A stretch of 64,000 bases of DNA from Runella sp. MFBS21 (GTDB lineage Bacteria; Bacteroidota; Bacteroidia; Cytophagales; Spirosomataceae): positions 372,001-436,000 of the forward strand of contig NZ_JARNTW010000003.1 of assembly GCF_029433105.1 (NCBI RefSeq), written 5' to 3'. The translations under genes were made by a program, and so were the position numbers. Positions 9,616 through 18,098 of this stretch are shown piece by piece (the stretch's first letter is position 1; each line of letters starts with the position of its first letter). The notes below the pieces were generated by a model. That model ran no database searches, was not told where the DNA came from, and saw only the letters and a program-made list of their open reading frames with translations.

Positions 9616-10068
9616 TTACCTTTCATCCAACAATCGGCGATGATAATTTACTTGCCCTAGGTGATACGCCAAATGTGCTACCAAATGAGTAAGGAAATAT
9701 CCAGTTGAAGTTTTTTTATCAAAGACCAAAATCGGATACTCTTCTTCAAAATCCTCTGTCGATAATCTTGGAAGAGTTTCTTTAATCACCTGAATAATAT
9801 CATCAATATCTTTGAGTAGTTTGGTTCTTGGCACATTCTTGTCACTAAACTCCAAAGGTCGGTTGCGTACATAGCCCGTTTTGCCTATTCCGGCCCCGAT
9901 ATAAGTATTCAAATTTCCAATCAGATGCAATACCAAGTTGCCCGCCGAATTGGCGATATTGCCTTCTACTTTCCAGATATTTTCTTCAGATTGATAAGCC
10001 CAAAGCTCCTCTTTGAGCTCGTTTAGGTCTCTTTCAAAAAGGGTGATTAAAGTTTGGGTCATCATCAT
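9616..10068 (-). CDS. DinB/DUF1572-like four-helix protein
   Basis: 150 residues, all helical by eye. Conserved histidines in HLIGNLN (about 48) and in HLVAHLAYHLGQVNYHRR near the C terminus fit the three-histidine metal site of the DinB/YfiT superfamily. Members are putative metal-dependent enzymes, some of them thiol transferases; the reaction here is unknown. The start overlaps the stop of the upstream permease gene by four bases (ATGA), so the two are co-transcribed. Confidence 0.75.
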   Translation of the reverse strand: MMMTQTLITLFERDLNELKEELWAYQSEENIWKVEGNIANSAGNLVLHLIGNLNTYIGAGIGKTGYVRNRPLEFSDKNVPRTKLLKDIDDIIQVIKETLPRLSTEDFEEEYPILVFDKKTSTGYFLTHLVAHLAYHLGQVNYHRRLLDER

Positions 10069-11384
10069 GATTGTGTATCTCTTTTTCTTTTAAAATACAA
10101 AAAAGCCAAGCCTCCTAATCCCAAAAAGAATAATCCCGCCAAAGCTTGTTCGGGCTTTTCAATGAGGGTATTGACCACCACAAATGCCGATAAACCCATG
10201 AAAATCAAAGGTGTAACAGGATAAGCTAAGGTGCTATAATTGCGCGCTAACCCTTGTTTCCTAAATTTAAAAATGGTAGCCGCCGTCAGGAAGAAAAAAG
10301 CAGTATCCACAAACACTACATAAGTGATAAGATTGGAGAATGTTTTCCAAAAAACAAGCAGCAGGATTGTCCAAAAAGACTGGAAAATAATTGCCCAAAA
10401 AGGAGTCTGATAACGCGGATGAATCTCGGCAAATTGTTTAAAAAACAGGCCATCTTGGGCCATAGCAAAGTAAATACGGGGTGCCGTCAGAATATAAATA
10501 CCAATCGTACCCAAGACCGACAATACAATCAAAAAAGAAATAAACTTCGCGCCCCATCCCCATACACTTCCTACTGCTTCGGAAGCTACGCCTTTTGAAG
10601 CAGCGATTTGTTCGATAGGAATGAGTTTCAAATAAGCAAAATTGACACTCAAATACGCCAAACACACAATTCCGATTCCCAACAGCATGGCACGTGGTAC
10701 TAGCCGATTGGCATCTTTGACCTCCGCCGCAATAAAAGTGGCATGTTGATAACCACCATACGAAAACGCCACCCCAATCAACGCCAAACCAAAAGACGAT
10801 ACCAGCGGTAAATTTTCGGCATTGCTACTCCACGAAAAATCAGTAATATCCACCGCATTTACACCCGCTATGAGTCCTATCACTACCACCACTGCAATCC
10901 CTATCAGTTTGGCCAAGGTAAAAACTGACGCAAATACCCCTCCCCACTTCACTCCCAGTACATTCATGAGGGTCAACAAAGCAATAGTGCCAACGGCCAC
11001 CACAAGCTGTATGGACTCAGACATGGGAATCAGCTCATTGAGGTAAGAAGTAAAAACCAAAGTAAGTGCTGCCAAAGAGCCTGTGTTAATAACCAATAAC
11101 ATCGACCAACTGTATAAAAAAGCGGGAAGCTCGCCAAAAGCTTCCTTCAAAAACACATAAAACCCACCCGCTTTTGGAAAAATAGAAGCAATCTCTGCGA
11201 AGGTCAAAGCACCACACAAAGCCACCAAACCGCCTGCCACCCACACCGCAAGCATCCATCCTGTAGTGGGCAAATAGCCCGCAATCTCCGAAGGCGTCCG
11301 GAATATCCCTGAGCCAATGCTCGACCCCACAGCAATCATCGTAAGGCTAAAAAGAGTAATTTGTTTTTTAAGTTGATCCGACAT
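10065..11384 (-). CDS. APC-family amino acid permease
   Basis: 439 residues with about 12 hydrophobic helices. The first helix has SSIGSGIFRTPSEIAG, the unwound substrate-binding segment of amino acid/polyamine/organocation transporters. Helix 6 carries AFSYGGYQHA. It should be an inner-membrane amino acid transporter or antiporter. Specificity cannot be read from sequence. It is first in a two-gene unit with the DinB-like gene. Confidence 0.88.
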   Translation of the reverse strand: MSDQLKKQITLFSLTMIAVGSSIGSGIFRTPSEIAGYLPTTGWMLAVWVAGGLVALCGALTFAEIASIFPKAGGFYVFLKEAFGELPAFLYSWSMLLVINTGSLAALTLVFTSYLNELIPMSESIQLVVAVGTIALLTLMNVLGVKWGGVFASVFTLAKLIGIAVVVVIGLIAGVNAVDITDFSWSSNAENLPLVSSFGLALIGVAFSYGGYQHATFIAAEVKDANRLVPRAMLLGIGIVCLAYLSVNFAYLKLIPIEQIAASKGVASEAVGSVWGWGAKFISFLIVLSVLGTIGIYILTAPRIYFAMAQDGLFFKQFAEIHPRYQTPFWAIIFQSFWTILLLVFWKTFSNLITYVVFVDTAFFFLTAATIFKFRKQGLARNYSTLAYPVTPLIFMGLSAFVVVNTLIEKPEQALAGLFFLGLGGLAFLYFKRKRDTQS

Positions 11385-11465
11385 GAAGAAAGGTAAATTA
11401 AAAAGGGAAGGTAGTTAGGTTTGTTGCTTTTGGGGGCGGAAAAAGTATTATCCAAAACAAGGGTT

Positions 11466-12170
11466 TTAGAGTAGTCCTTCATCCATAAAACTAAAATAGC
11501 CAGTATCCGCAAATATCAAATGGTCTAACACTGGAATATCAAGCAGCTTGCCCGCAGCACATATACGCCTTGTAAGGTCTTTGTCGGCCTCACTAGGGCG
11601 TAGATTGCCCGAGGGGTGATTATGAGCCAATATCATCCCACTCGCCAAATGCTCAATCGCTGCTTTAAAAATAATTTTAGAATCAGCCACTGTACCCGAC
11701 ACTCCCCCTTGGCTTATCTGCACGGGCCGAATGATTTCATTGGCGCGATTGAGGAGCAATACCCAAAACTCTTCGTGCGACAAATCCAGCAAATAAGGCC
11801 GAAGCTGCTCATAGCAATCTCTCGAACTTGTGATGCGAGGTTTACGTACTACTTCACTTTCTTTGCGACGGCGCCCCAATTCCAGCGCCGCCATTATCGT
11901 AATCCCTTTGGCTTCGCCAATGCCCCGTATTTTAGTTAAATCTTTGAGAGAAAGTTTAGCCAATTCGTTTAGGTTATTGCCTGCTTTTTGCAAAATTACT
12001 TTGGCCAAATCTACCGCCGACAACTCCACCGTACCCGACCCAATCAAAATCGCAATCAACTCTGCATCAGAAAGCGCCGCTTTGCCTTTCAACATCAATT
12101 TTTCGCGTGGGCGGTCTTCTTCGGCCCAGCTCAGGATTTTTCTAGAAGATAAGTAATCGTCGTTTGTCAT
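11466..12170 (-). CDS. radC: RadC/JAMM-family protein
   Basis: 234 residues. An N-terminal helical part with a helix-hairpin-helix segment (LTKIRGIGEAKG, about 78-89) is followed by the MPN/JAMM domain with LAHNHPSGN (H183, H185) and downstream D196, the metal-binding pattern. RadC proteins were once linked to DNA repair, but the role is not established. The gene is divergent from the glycosyltransferase gene, with 62 bases between start codons. Confidence 0.9.
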   Translation of the reverse strand: MTNDDYLSSRKILSWAEEDRPREKLMLKGKAALSDAELIAILIGSGTVELSAVDLAKVILQKAGNNLNELAKLSLKDLTKIRGIGEAKGITIMAALELGRRRKESEVVRKPRITSSRDCYEQLRPYLLDLSHEEFWVLLLNRANEIIRPVQISQGGVSGTVADSKIIFKAAIEHLASGMILAHNHPSGNLRPSEADKDLTRRICAAGKLLDIPVLDHLIFADTGYFSFMDEGLL

Positions 12171-12232
12171 GGTATCTCATAGATGTCGTTCGGGGTAAAA
12201 ATACTAACTTGCTGCCGAAATCAAAGCAAATC

Positions 12233-13243
12233 ATGCGCAAATACAGCATCATTATTCCTGTTTATAACCGTCCCGATGAGTTAGCTGAGCTACTGAATTG
12301 CCTAGCACAGCAGACTTTCAAAAACTTTGAGGTCATTATTGTAGAAGATGGTTCACGCATCAAATGCGACCAAGTAGTGACTTCTTTTGCAAAAACACTT
12401 GAAATTTATTATTTCTACAAGGAAAATGGCGGGCAAGGTTTTGCCAGAAATTATGGATTTGAACGCGCCAAAGGAGATTACTTCATTTTGCTGGATTCAG
12501 ATGCTTTATTAGAATCCAACTACCTCCAAATCGTCGATACTCGACTCAACACTCAGTATGTAGACCTATACGGTGGCCCCGACACCGACCATCCAAGTTT
12601 TACCCCTATCCAAAAAGCTATCAGTTATTCGATGACATCTCTCTTTACAACGGGAGGAATCAGAGGTAAAAAAAACAATCTTGGTGGTACTTTTCATCCC
12701 AGAAGTTTCAACATGGGCCTATCGCGGGAGGTTTGGAAACGTACAGGTGGATTTCAAATCAGCCGCATGGGCGAAGATATCATTTTTAGCATCTCGGCTC
12801 TTACACTTGGTTTCAAGTCGGCGTTGATTCCAGAAGCTTTTATTTATCACAAACGCCGTACAGGATTTGGGGCTTTTTTTCGCCAATTGAAATTTTTCGG
12901 ACGCGCCCGTATCAACATTGGTCGGTTTTATCCCAAAGAATTAAAACTAGTACACGCTTTTCCGTTGCTTTTCACCCTTGGCTGCGTGAGTATTCCTTTC
13001 CTAGGATTGATTCACCCTTGGCTTTTGTATGCTGGAATTGGCTTCTTGGCCTTGTATGTAAGCCTGCTTTATATAGATGCGACCCGCCAATCTGGCAGTG
13101 TGCAAGTAGGAGTCTTGAGTGTTTGTGCGGCCTTTGTACAATTGTTTGGCTACGGTATTGGTTTCTTGCAAGAAGGTATGCGACGACTCTTTGAACCCAA
13201 AACCCATCGCGAAACAGGCGCAGCCGTAGAATACCCCTCATAG
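12233..13243 (+). CDS. Family 2 glycosyltransferase with C-terminal membrane segments
   Basis: 336 residues from the ATG at 12233. The longer frame from 12164 would overlap the radC start and adds no family-like residues, so I reject it. The N terminus YSIIIPVYNRPDEL and LDSDALLE (DxD-type) are GT2 features; GEDIIFSISALTLG fits the acceptor-side ED motif. The last 80 residues hold two hydrophobic helices (about 235-290), as in membrane-associated GT2 enzymes. It probably adds a sugar to a lipid-linked or envelope glycan; donor and acceptor are unknown. Confidence 0.85.
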   Translation: MRKYSIIIPVYNRPDELAELLNCLAQQTFKNFEVIIVEDGSRIKCDQVVTSFAKTLEIYYFYKENGGQGFARNYGFERAKGDYFILLDSDALLESNYLQIVDTRLNTQYVDLYGGPDTDHPSFTPIQKAISYSMTSLFTTGGIRGKKNNLGGTFHPRSFNMGLSREVWKRTGGFQISRMGEDIIFSISALTLGFKSALIPEAFIYHKRRTGFGAFFRQLKFFGRARINIGRFYPKELKLVHAFPLLFTLGCVSIPFLGLIHPWLLYAGIGFLALYVSLLYIDATRQSGSVQVGVLSVCAAFVQLFGYGIGFLQEGMRRLFEPKTHRETGAAVEYPS

Positions 13244-13255
13244 GGATACTCTACG
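13225..13255. terminator. Imperfect hairpin over the glycosyltransferase stop codon
   Basis: CGTAGAATACCCCT / AGGGATACTCTACG pairs at 12 of 14 positions around a CAT loop and includes the stop codon at 13241-13243. It lies between convergent genes. There is no clean T-run, so termination is plausible, not certain. Confidence 0.4.
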
Positions 13256-13267
13256 ACTTAATATTCT

Positions 13268-13714
13268 CTATAAATCTAATACTGCCGAATACAAATCTAT
13301 ACCCGGAGCCCAATAATCTGACTCCTGCCCCACTAGTTTAAAGCCAAATTTTTCGTAAAAACCAAACGAATGTTGTGAGGTCTCGACCATGATGGTCTTA
13401 GCTTTTCCCGAAGCTTTGATTTTGTCAATACGATAAACCGCCAAGGCTTTCCCTACGCCAGTACCCTGAGAATCAGGATGTAAAAAAGCCCATGACAGGC
13501 CTCCTTGCTGATCAGACTCACGAATCCAGTAGCCACCGCCTCCCACAATCTGTCCATCAATCGCAGCTACTACATAGTCATCGCCAAATAAGTCTAAATA
13601 TTCTAAGAAATCGCCGAGTTCTTCGGGGGCAAAATATTTTGGGGTATTCAACATAAAAATCTCTTCCAAAATAGTGCGGTCGCTCAACTCATAAGGGCGT
13701 ATTACAATTTCCAT
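13268..13714 (-). CDS. GNAT-family N-acetyltransferase
   Basis: 148 residues with the GNAT fold: LSWAFLHPDSQGTGVGKALAVY contains the acetyl-CoA pyrophosphate-binding Q-G-T-G-V-G-K-A loop, followed by HSFGFYEKFGFKLVG, the usual motif B region. Substrate is unknown. Single gene, convergent with the glycosyltransferase. Confidence 0.85.
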   Translation of the reverse strand: MEIVIRPYELSDRTILEEIFMLNTPKYFAPEELGDFLEYLDLFGDDYVVAAIDGQIVGGGGYWIRESDQQGGLSWAFLHPDSQGTGVGKALAVYRIDKIKASGKAKTIMVETSQHSFGFYEKFGFKLVGQESDYWAPGIDLYSAVLDL

Positions 13715-13776
13715 GGTATATGCTTGAATCGTTCAATCAAAAAAAGACAAAAAAAGTGCCAACCTATGGCATTGAC

Positions 13777-14841
13777 TTATTCTATTTCTATCACCACATC
13801 CTTTGAAAGAGGGTGCGCCACACAAGTGAGAATGTACCCAGCCGCCAATTCCGACTTAGTAAGCCCGTCGTCTTCATCCAAATGAACCTTTCCAGAGATA
13901 CACTTACCCATACATGCCGTACACATTCCTGCTTGGCACGAATAGGGCAAATCTATATCCATCTCCAATGCAGCCTCCAACACTGTTTGATGAGGCTCTA
14001 CCGTAAATTTATATTCGGATCCTTCGTACAACACGGTCACTTCTTGGGTCTTGAGACTGCCATCATCCTCTTGTTCGGTCACCTCTCCGTGGGTATGTGA
14101 TGTGATAAAACTTTCTTTATGAATCAAATCAGGATTTACTTTCAAGATTGCTAAAGCACTCTTGGCTTCCTCCATCAGACCTTCAGGACCACATAGGTAA
14201 TATTCGGCTTGATTTGGTTGTAAATCAGAGATTTCTTCCAAAAACTTCAGAATTTGGGATTGGTTCAAACGGCCCGCTGCTCCTTGCCATTCTCCCAACG
14301 GTTGGCTCAATATATGTTTTATTTCAAAACGCCCCGCAAATTGGGTTACTAATTCTTCCAATTTGTCCTTAAATATGATACTGTTTTCGTGGCGATTACC
14401 ATACAATAAAATCACTCTGCTGTCGGCTTCCACTTTCAGAATAGACTTAGCCATCGAAATCAGCGGTGTAATACCACTACCCGCTCCTATCAATACTACC
14501 GTACGGGCATTGCGAGCATCAGGCTGCACCATAAAATGCCCCATGGGTTCCATTACTTCTATAAAATCTCCCTCTTTGATGTGGTCAATCAACCAATTAG
14601 AGACCAAGCCTCCGGGCACTCGCTTTACCGTTACGGCCGGAGCGGTATCCATATGAGGTGAACTACACATCGAATACGAACGCCTTACTTTTTGTCCTTC
14701 TGGACTCACAATCAACGTCAGAAACTGCCCCGGATGGTACTTAATCATTTCACTTAAAGGATGCCAAAACGAAATGGTAACTGCTTCTGGCGTTTCCTTG
14801 ATTACTTCTTTTACCTTGAGATGATAATATTTGACAGACAT
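13777..14841 (-). CDS. Ferredoxin-NAD(P)H reductase fused to a 2Fe-2S ferredoxin
   Basis: 354 residues from the ATG at 14841; the frame extends upstream, but the family-like sequence begins with MSVKYYHLKVKEV. Order: FAD-binding barrel with RRSYSMCSSP (flavin), NAD(P)-binding domain with GAGSGITPLISM, and a C-terminal plant-type 2Fe-2S domain with the four cysteines of CQAGMCTACMG...LTC. The layout is that of PaaE/HmpX-type reductases, which feed electrons to an oxygenase or desaturase. No oxygenase lies nearby, so the partner is unknown. Confidence 0.9.
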   Translation of the reverse strand: MSVKYYHLKVKEVIKETPEAVTISFWHPLSEMIKYHPGQFLTLIVSPEGQKVRRSYSMCSSPHMDTAPAVTVKRVPGGLVSNWLIDHIKEGDFIEVMEPMGHFMVQPDARNARTVVLIGAGSGITPLISMAKSILKVEADSRVILLYGNRHENSIIFKDKLEELVTQFAGRFEIKHILSQPLGEWQGAAGRLNQSQILKFLEEISDLQPNQAEYYLCGPEGLMEEAKSALAILKVNPDLIHKESFITSHTHGEVTEQEDDGSLKTQEVTVLYEGSEYKFTVEPHQTVLEAALEMDIDLPYSCQAGMCTACMGKCISGKVHLDEDDGLTKSELAAGYILTCVAHPLSKDVVIEIE

Positions 14842-15066
14842 GCTTTTGTAGATATATTCTCCTAAGTTTTCTAACCGACAAAGGTACGATTTGTTTTCTA
14901 ACTCAGTCTCTCTTCCGAAAAAACCAAGCCAACTGACTCTCATAATGAAACTTTTGAAAGAAGGGTTTGGTTTTAAGGATAGCTATTTATTGAAACAAAA
15001 CATCCGTTTATTCACTCATAGTTTTGAACACTATCAGCTATAAACATTAAAATATAACTCATCGCA

Positions 15067-15393
15067 ATGGTAACGGTAACTGACAAAGCCAAAGACAAAA
15101 TTTTGGAACTTCGCCAAGTAGAAGGCAAAACGGACGAAAACCATATTCGGGTAGGTGTGGTAGGTGGAGGGTGCTCAGGGTTGATGTACAACCTTGAGTT
15201 TGACAGTTCAAAACTACCCACTGATATGGAGTTTGAAGACAAAGGCATTAAAATCGTCGTTGACAAAAAAAGTATTCTTTATTTGGCAGGGACTGTATTA
15301 GACTTCTCAGACGGGCTCAATGGCAAAGGGTTTCAGTTTGTGAATCCCAACGCTACTCGTACATGTGGCTGTGGCGAAAGCTTCGCGGTATAG
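15067..15393 (+). CDS. IscA/SufA/ErpA-type iron-sulfur carrier
   Basis: 108 residues with the three conserved cysteines C36 (GGGCSGL), C100 and C102 (TCGCGES), the pattern of A-type carriers that bind a 2Fe-2S cluster or iron and pass it to client proteins. A TAGTTTTG box at 15019-15026 matches the Bacteroidota -7 consensus, but no -33 element sits at proper spacing. A strong terminator follows. Which A-type member it is cannot be decided from sequence. Confidence 0.93.
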   Translation: MVTVTDKAKDKILELRQVEGKTDENHIRVGVVGGGCSGLMYNLEFDSSKLPTDMEFEDKGIKIVVDKKSILYLAGTVLDFSDGLNGKGFQFVNPNATRTCGCGESFAV

Positions 15394-15420
15394 GTCTCCT
15401 GACAATATAATTGAAAGTGA

Positions 15421-15464
15421 AAAAAGAAAGCGTCTTGCTCAAACGGGCAAGACGCTTTCTTTTT
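15421..15464. terminator. Strong bidirectional terminator
   Basis: A perfect 18-bp stem, AAAAAGAAAGCGTCTTGC / GCAAGACGCTTTCTTTTT, with an 8-base loop between convergent genes. Its right arm reaches the stop codon of the alditol-oxidase-like gene at 15463. Confidence 0.93.
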
Positions 15465-16827
15465 AAGCCTGACTTTCTTCAAAAAGATTCAGGTCTATAA
15501 ATTCATTCCTAAATTTTCCTTCGGGGTCATGTTTAGCCATCAGATTTTTAAAATCGGTTAGTTTTTGGATGCGATATTGAAGCACCGAGGGTTTGAGTCG
15601 AAAGAGTTTTCCCCAGTGAGGCCGAGGCTCATAGGGTGCCAAAGCTTCTTCAATAAGAGGGAGCAATTGGGTTACTTCTTCTACCTCTTGCTTCCAAGTA
15701 AAGTGAAAAGCCACGCATGTTTTTTTGTAAAAAGGACTCATCCACAAATCATCTTCGGCAATAGCCCTGATTTCGGTGATTAGCAAATGAGGCGAGACTT
15801 TCTCGTGCAATTTTTCGATAGCAAGCAATCCCGCATAAGCATGTTCAAAAGCCACAAAATATTCAGATTGCAACTCTTTGCCACTGCTTGGCGTAAATCC
15901 CATTTTAAAATGAGGCATCCGTTCGTACCACGGCCCTTCTACTCCCATTTGTTCGGTACAGTTTACGGCATCTAGCGCTTCGATAGGGTGAAGATGCTTG
16001 GTAGCCAATGTAGCACCAAAAAATTCGGGAGCTACTTCTTTCATCTCTGCTGCTTTGCTTTTAATCCATACTTCGCTGATGTTTTGACGGGTCCAATCCG
16101 TGAATAAACTCACGCTGTATCCACTCGACATGATCTGCTCAAAATCTTTCTCAAGCGCACTCATCGGCATATTTTGGTATACGACTTGCTTCATTTTAAA
16201 AGTAGGCTGTAAGGCAAGCGTCATTTTGGTGACAATTCCCAATGCTCCTAAGCCTACTACTGCGCCAAAAAATTCATCCCCGTCTTTGTCACGCGAAAGA
16301 TTCACGATTTCGCCTTTGCCGTTTACCATTTCTAGAGCAACCACTCCCGTGGCTAAGCTTCCATTTCGCAGCCCCGAGCCATGCGTAGAAGTAGCGCACG
16401 CACCAGCTACCGAAATATGAGGCAAAGAGGCCAAATTGTGCAGAGCATAGCCATTATCATCTAGATATTTACAAAGCTCACCGTACTTGATACCCGCTTC
16501 TACGGTGACAGTATGGTTGTCTTTATCAAGCGATAAGATTTTGTTGAAAGCTGCCGTAGAAATTTGGTTTTCGGGACTATCCGCGATGGTATTGAAGCAG
16601 TGCTTAGTGCCAAGGCCTCGCACTTTTTTACATTTTTTGATAAGCTCTTGAAGCTCACTCACGCTTTGGGGAGTATATAAATTGTCGGTGCTGTAGGTGA
16701 GATTCCCAGCCCAATTGGTACGAGGAGTGGCCTTTTCTTTACAGGCCATGAGATTGGATAGCATACTTCCAGTAATCAGAACGGATGAGGTTTTAAGAAA
16801 AGTTCGCTTATTCATAAGTAGTTTCAT
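15463..16827 (-). CDS. Alditol/sugar-lactone oxidase-like FAD protein, probable lipoprotein
   Basis: 454 residues; an ATG four codons in (16815) is an equally good start and gives MNKRTFLK before the hydrophobic leader. The leader ends at LMAC (C29), a possible lipobox. The FAD domain (about 45-215) has GLGTKHCFNTIADS, where H76 aligns with the histidine that binds FAD covalently in alditol and xylitol oxidases, and the PHISVAGACATSTHGSG pyrophosphate motif. The C-terminal half matches the D-arabinono-lactone oxidase fold (RPHWGKLFRL). It should oxidise a polyol or sugar lactone in the periplasm. Substrate is unknown. Not in an operon. Confidence 0.87.
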   Translation of the reverse strand: MKLLMNKRTFLKTSSVLITGSMLSNLMACKEKATPRTNWAGNLTYSTDNLYTPQSVSELQELIKKCKKVRGLGTKHCFNTIADSPENQISTAAFNKILSLDKDNHTVTVEAGIKYGELCKYLDDNGYALHNLASLPHISVAGACATSTHGSGLRNGSLATGVVALEMVNGKGEIVNLSRDKDGDEFFGAVVGLGALGIVTKMTLALQPTFKMKQVVYQNMPMSALEKDFEQIMSSGYSVSLFTDWTRQNISEVWIKSKAAEMKEVAPEFFGATLATKHLHPIEALDAVNCTEQMGVEGPWYERMPHFKMGFTPSSGKELQSEYFVAFEHAYAGLLAIEKLHEKVSPHLLITEIRAIAEDDLWMSPFYKKTCVAFHFTWKQEVEEVTQLLPLIEEALAPYEPRPHWGKLFRLKPSVLQYRIQKLTDFKNLMAKHDPEGKFRNEFIDLNLFEESQA

Positions 16828-17178
16828 TTTTCAACCAATAGATACTCATTTAATCCCTTAAATATTTCAGCCTCACAATGTGGTTTTAAGAAGATGAGTG
16901 GAAGCATATGCCTATTAATCAAAAATTTAATCATTTCTTAAAAAGAGGAATAAAGAAGTATAATTAAGAGTTTAGTACAATAAAAGTAAGGAATATTACC
17001 GCAAAATCTCCTCTTTTGTTTTGATAAATAGTCAGATATAGGTCTTGTGGTTTCTATCTAACTTGGTTAGGATTTGGTATTTATTAAAGTTTCGTGAAAC
17101 ATTTAACAAATTTTACGTGGAACATTTTGGGTTATTCCGAATAAAGACGGATATTTGAAGGCGATAAACCTAACAACA
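16828..17178. other. 351-bp divergent intergenic region before parA
   Basis: AT-rich, with no gene seen. It contains two short palindromic sites near its right end (17089-17124) that resemble parS. The promoters of the divergent oxidase and parA genes must lie here, but no exact TAnnTTTG box stands out. Confidence 0.6.
17089..17124. promoter_or_regulatory. Two degenerate parS-like sites
   Basis: GTTTCGTGAAAC (17089-17100) is a shortened form of the parS palindrome. AATTTTACGTGGAACA (17109-17124) agrees with TGTTTCACGTGAAACA at 12 of 16 positions, and on the other strand starts with a perfect TGTTCCACGT half-site. They lie just upstream of parA, where ParB loading or autoregulation sites are common. 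Known parS sites tolerate few changes, so binding is not assured. Confidence 0.45.
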
Positions 17179-17982
17179 ATGGGCAAAATCATAGCTATAG
17201 CCAATCAAAAAGGCGGCGTTGGAAAGACAACCACTGCAATCAACTTAGCGGCAAGTTTGGCAGTATTGGACTATAAAACTTTAATTGTAGACGCTGACCC
17301 TCAGGCAAATTCAACCTCAGGATTGGGTTTCAACCCCAAAGAAATTGAGTACAGTATCTATGAATGTATGGTAGAGGGGGTGATTCCTCAAGATGCCATC
17401 GTAGAAACTACTTTTGAGAATTTGTATTTGCTTCCTTCCCACATCGACTTGGTAGGTGCGGAGATTGAGATGATCAATCTCAAAAATCGCGAAGAGAAAA
17501 TGAAGGAAGCATTACGCCCTATCAAAGATGATTATGACTTTGTGGTGATTGACTGCTCGCCTTCTTTGGGCTTGATTACCATCAACAGCCTCACCGCCGC
17601 CGACTCGGTGATTGTGCCTGTACAGTGTGAATATTTTGCGTTGGAAGGTCTTGGAAAACTCCTTAATACCATCAAGATTATTCAGACACGTCTCAATACC
17701 AACCTAGCTATTGAGGGTATTTTACTTACCATGTACGATATGCGGGTTCGTCTATCCAATCAAGTAGTAAACGAAGTAACGGCTCATTTTAAACACATGG
17801 TATTCAATACCATCATCCCGCGCAATGTACGCCTGAGCGAATCTCCTAGCTATGGTGTACCTACCATCGCCCAAGACTCCGACAGCAAAGGGGCGATTAG
17901 TTATCTTAATTTGGCTCGGGAGATTTTGAGCAAAAACGGGCTGCTTGAACAAGACGAACAAATCGCCCGAAAAAGCCACTAG
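17179..17982 (+). CDS. parA: ParA/Soj chromosome-partitioning ATPase
   Basis: 267 residues from the ATG at 17179 (MGKIIAIANQKGGVGKTT). The deviant Walker A KGGVGKTT (11-18, with signature lysine 11), the Walker A' region VDADPQANST and the Walker B region DFVVIDCSPS are all present, and the length is normal for chromosomal ParA. It binds DNA nonspecifically when loaded with ATP and moves ParB-parS complexes. parB follows after 116 bases. The frame extends upstream to a TTG at 17155, but that start has no family support. Confidence 0.95.
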   Translation: MGKIIAIANQKGGVGKTTTAINLAASLAVLDYKTLIVDADPQANSTSGLGFNPKEIEYSIYECMVEGVIPQDAIVETTFENLYLLPSHIDLVGAEIEMINLKNREEKMKEALRPIKDDYDFVVIDCSPSLGLITINSLTAADSVIVPVQCEYFALEGLGKLLNTIKIIQTRLNTNLAIEGILLTMYDMRVRLSNQVVNEVTAHFKHMVFNTIIPRNVRLSESPSYGVPTIAQDSDSKGAISYLNLAREILSKNGLLEQDEQIARKSH

Positions 17983-18098
17983 TTTGAAGTAGGCTTTTTG
18001 GCTAATAGCCGATTTTTTAAAAATGATTTTCAGTAGTTGAGATAGAAGAATTTTAGATAGCTCTAAAATTTCCACAATCTATAAACATTCAATATGAC

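Noticed and set aside
11466-12170. RadC as a sign of a mobile element
   Set aside because: RadC homologues do occur on mobile elements, but the flanks are ordinary chromosomal genes with no integrase or repeat borders.
12164-12232. Longer start of the family 2 glycosyltransferase
   Set aside because: It overlaps the radC start region, and the GT2 domain begins right after the ATG at 12233.
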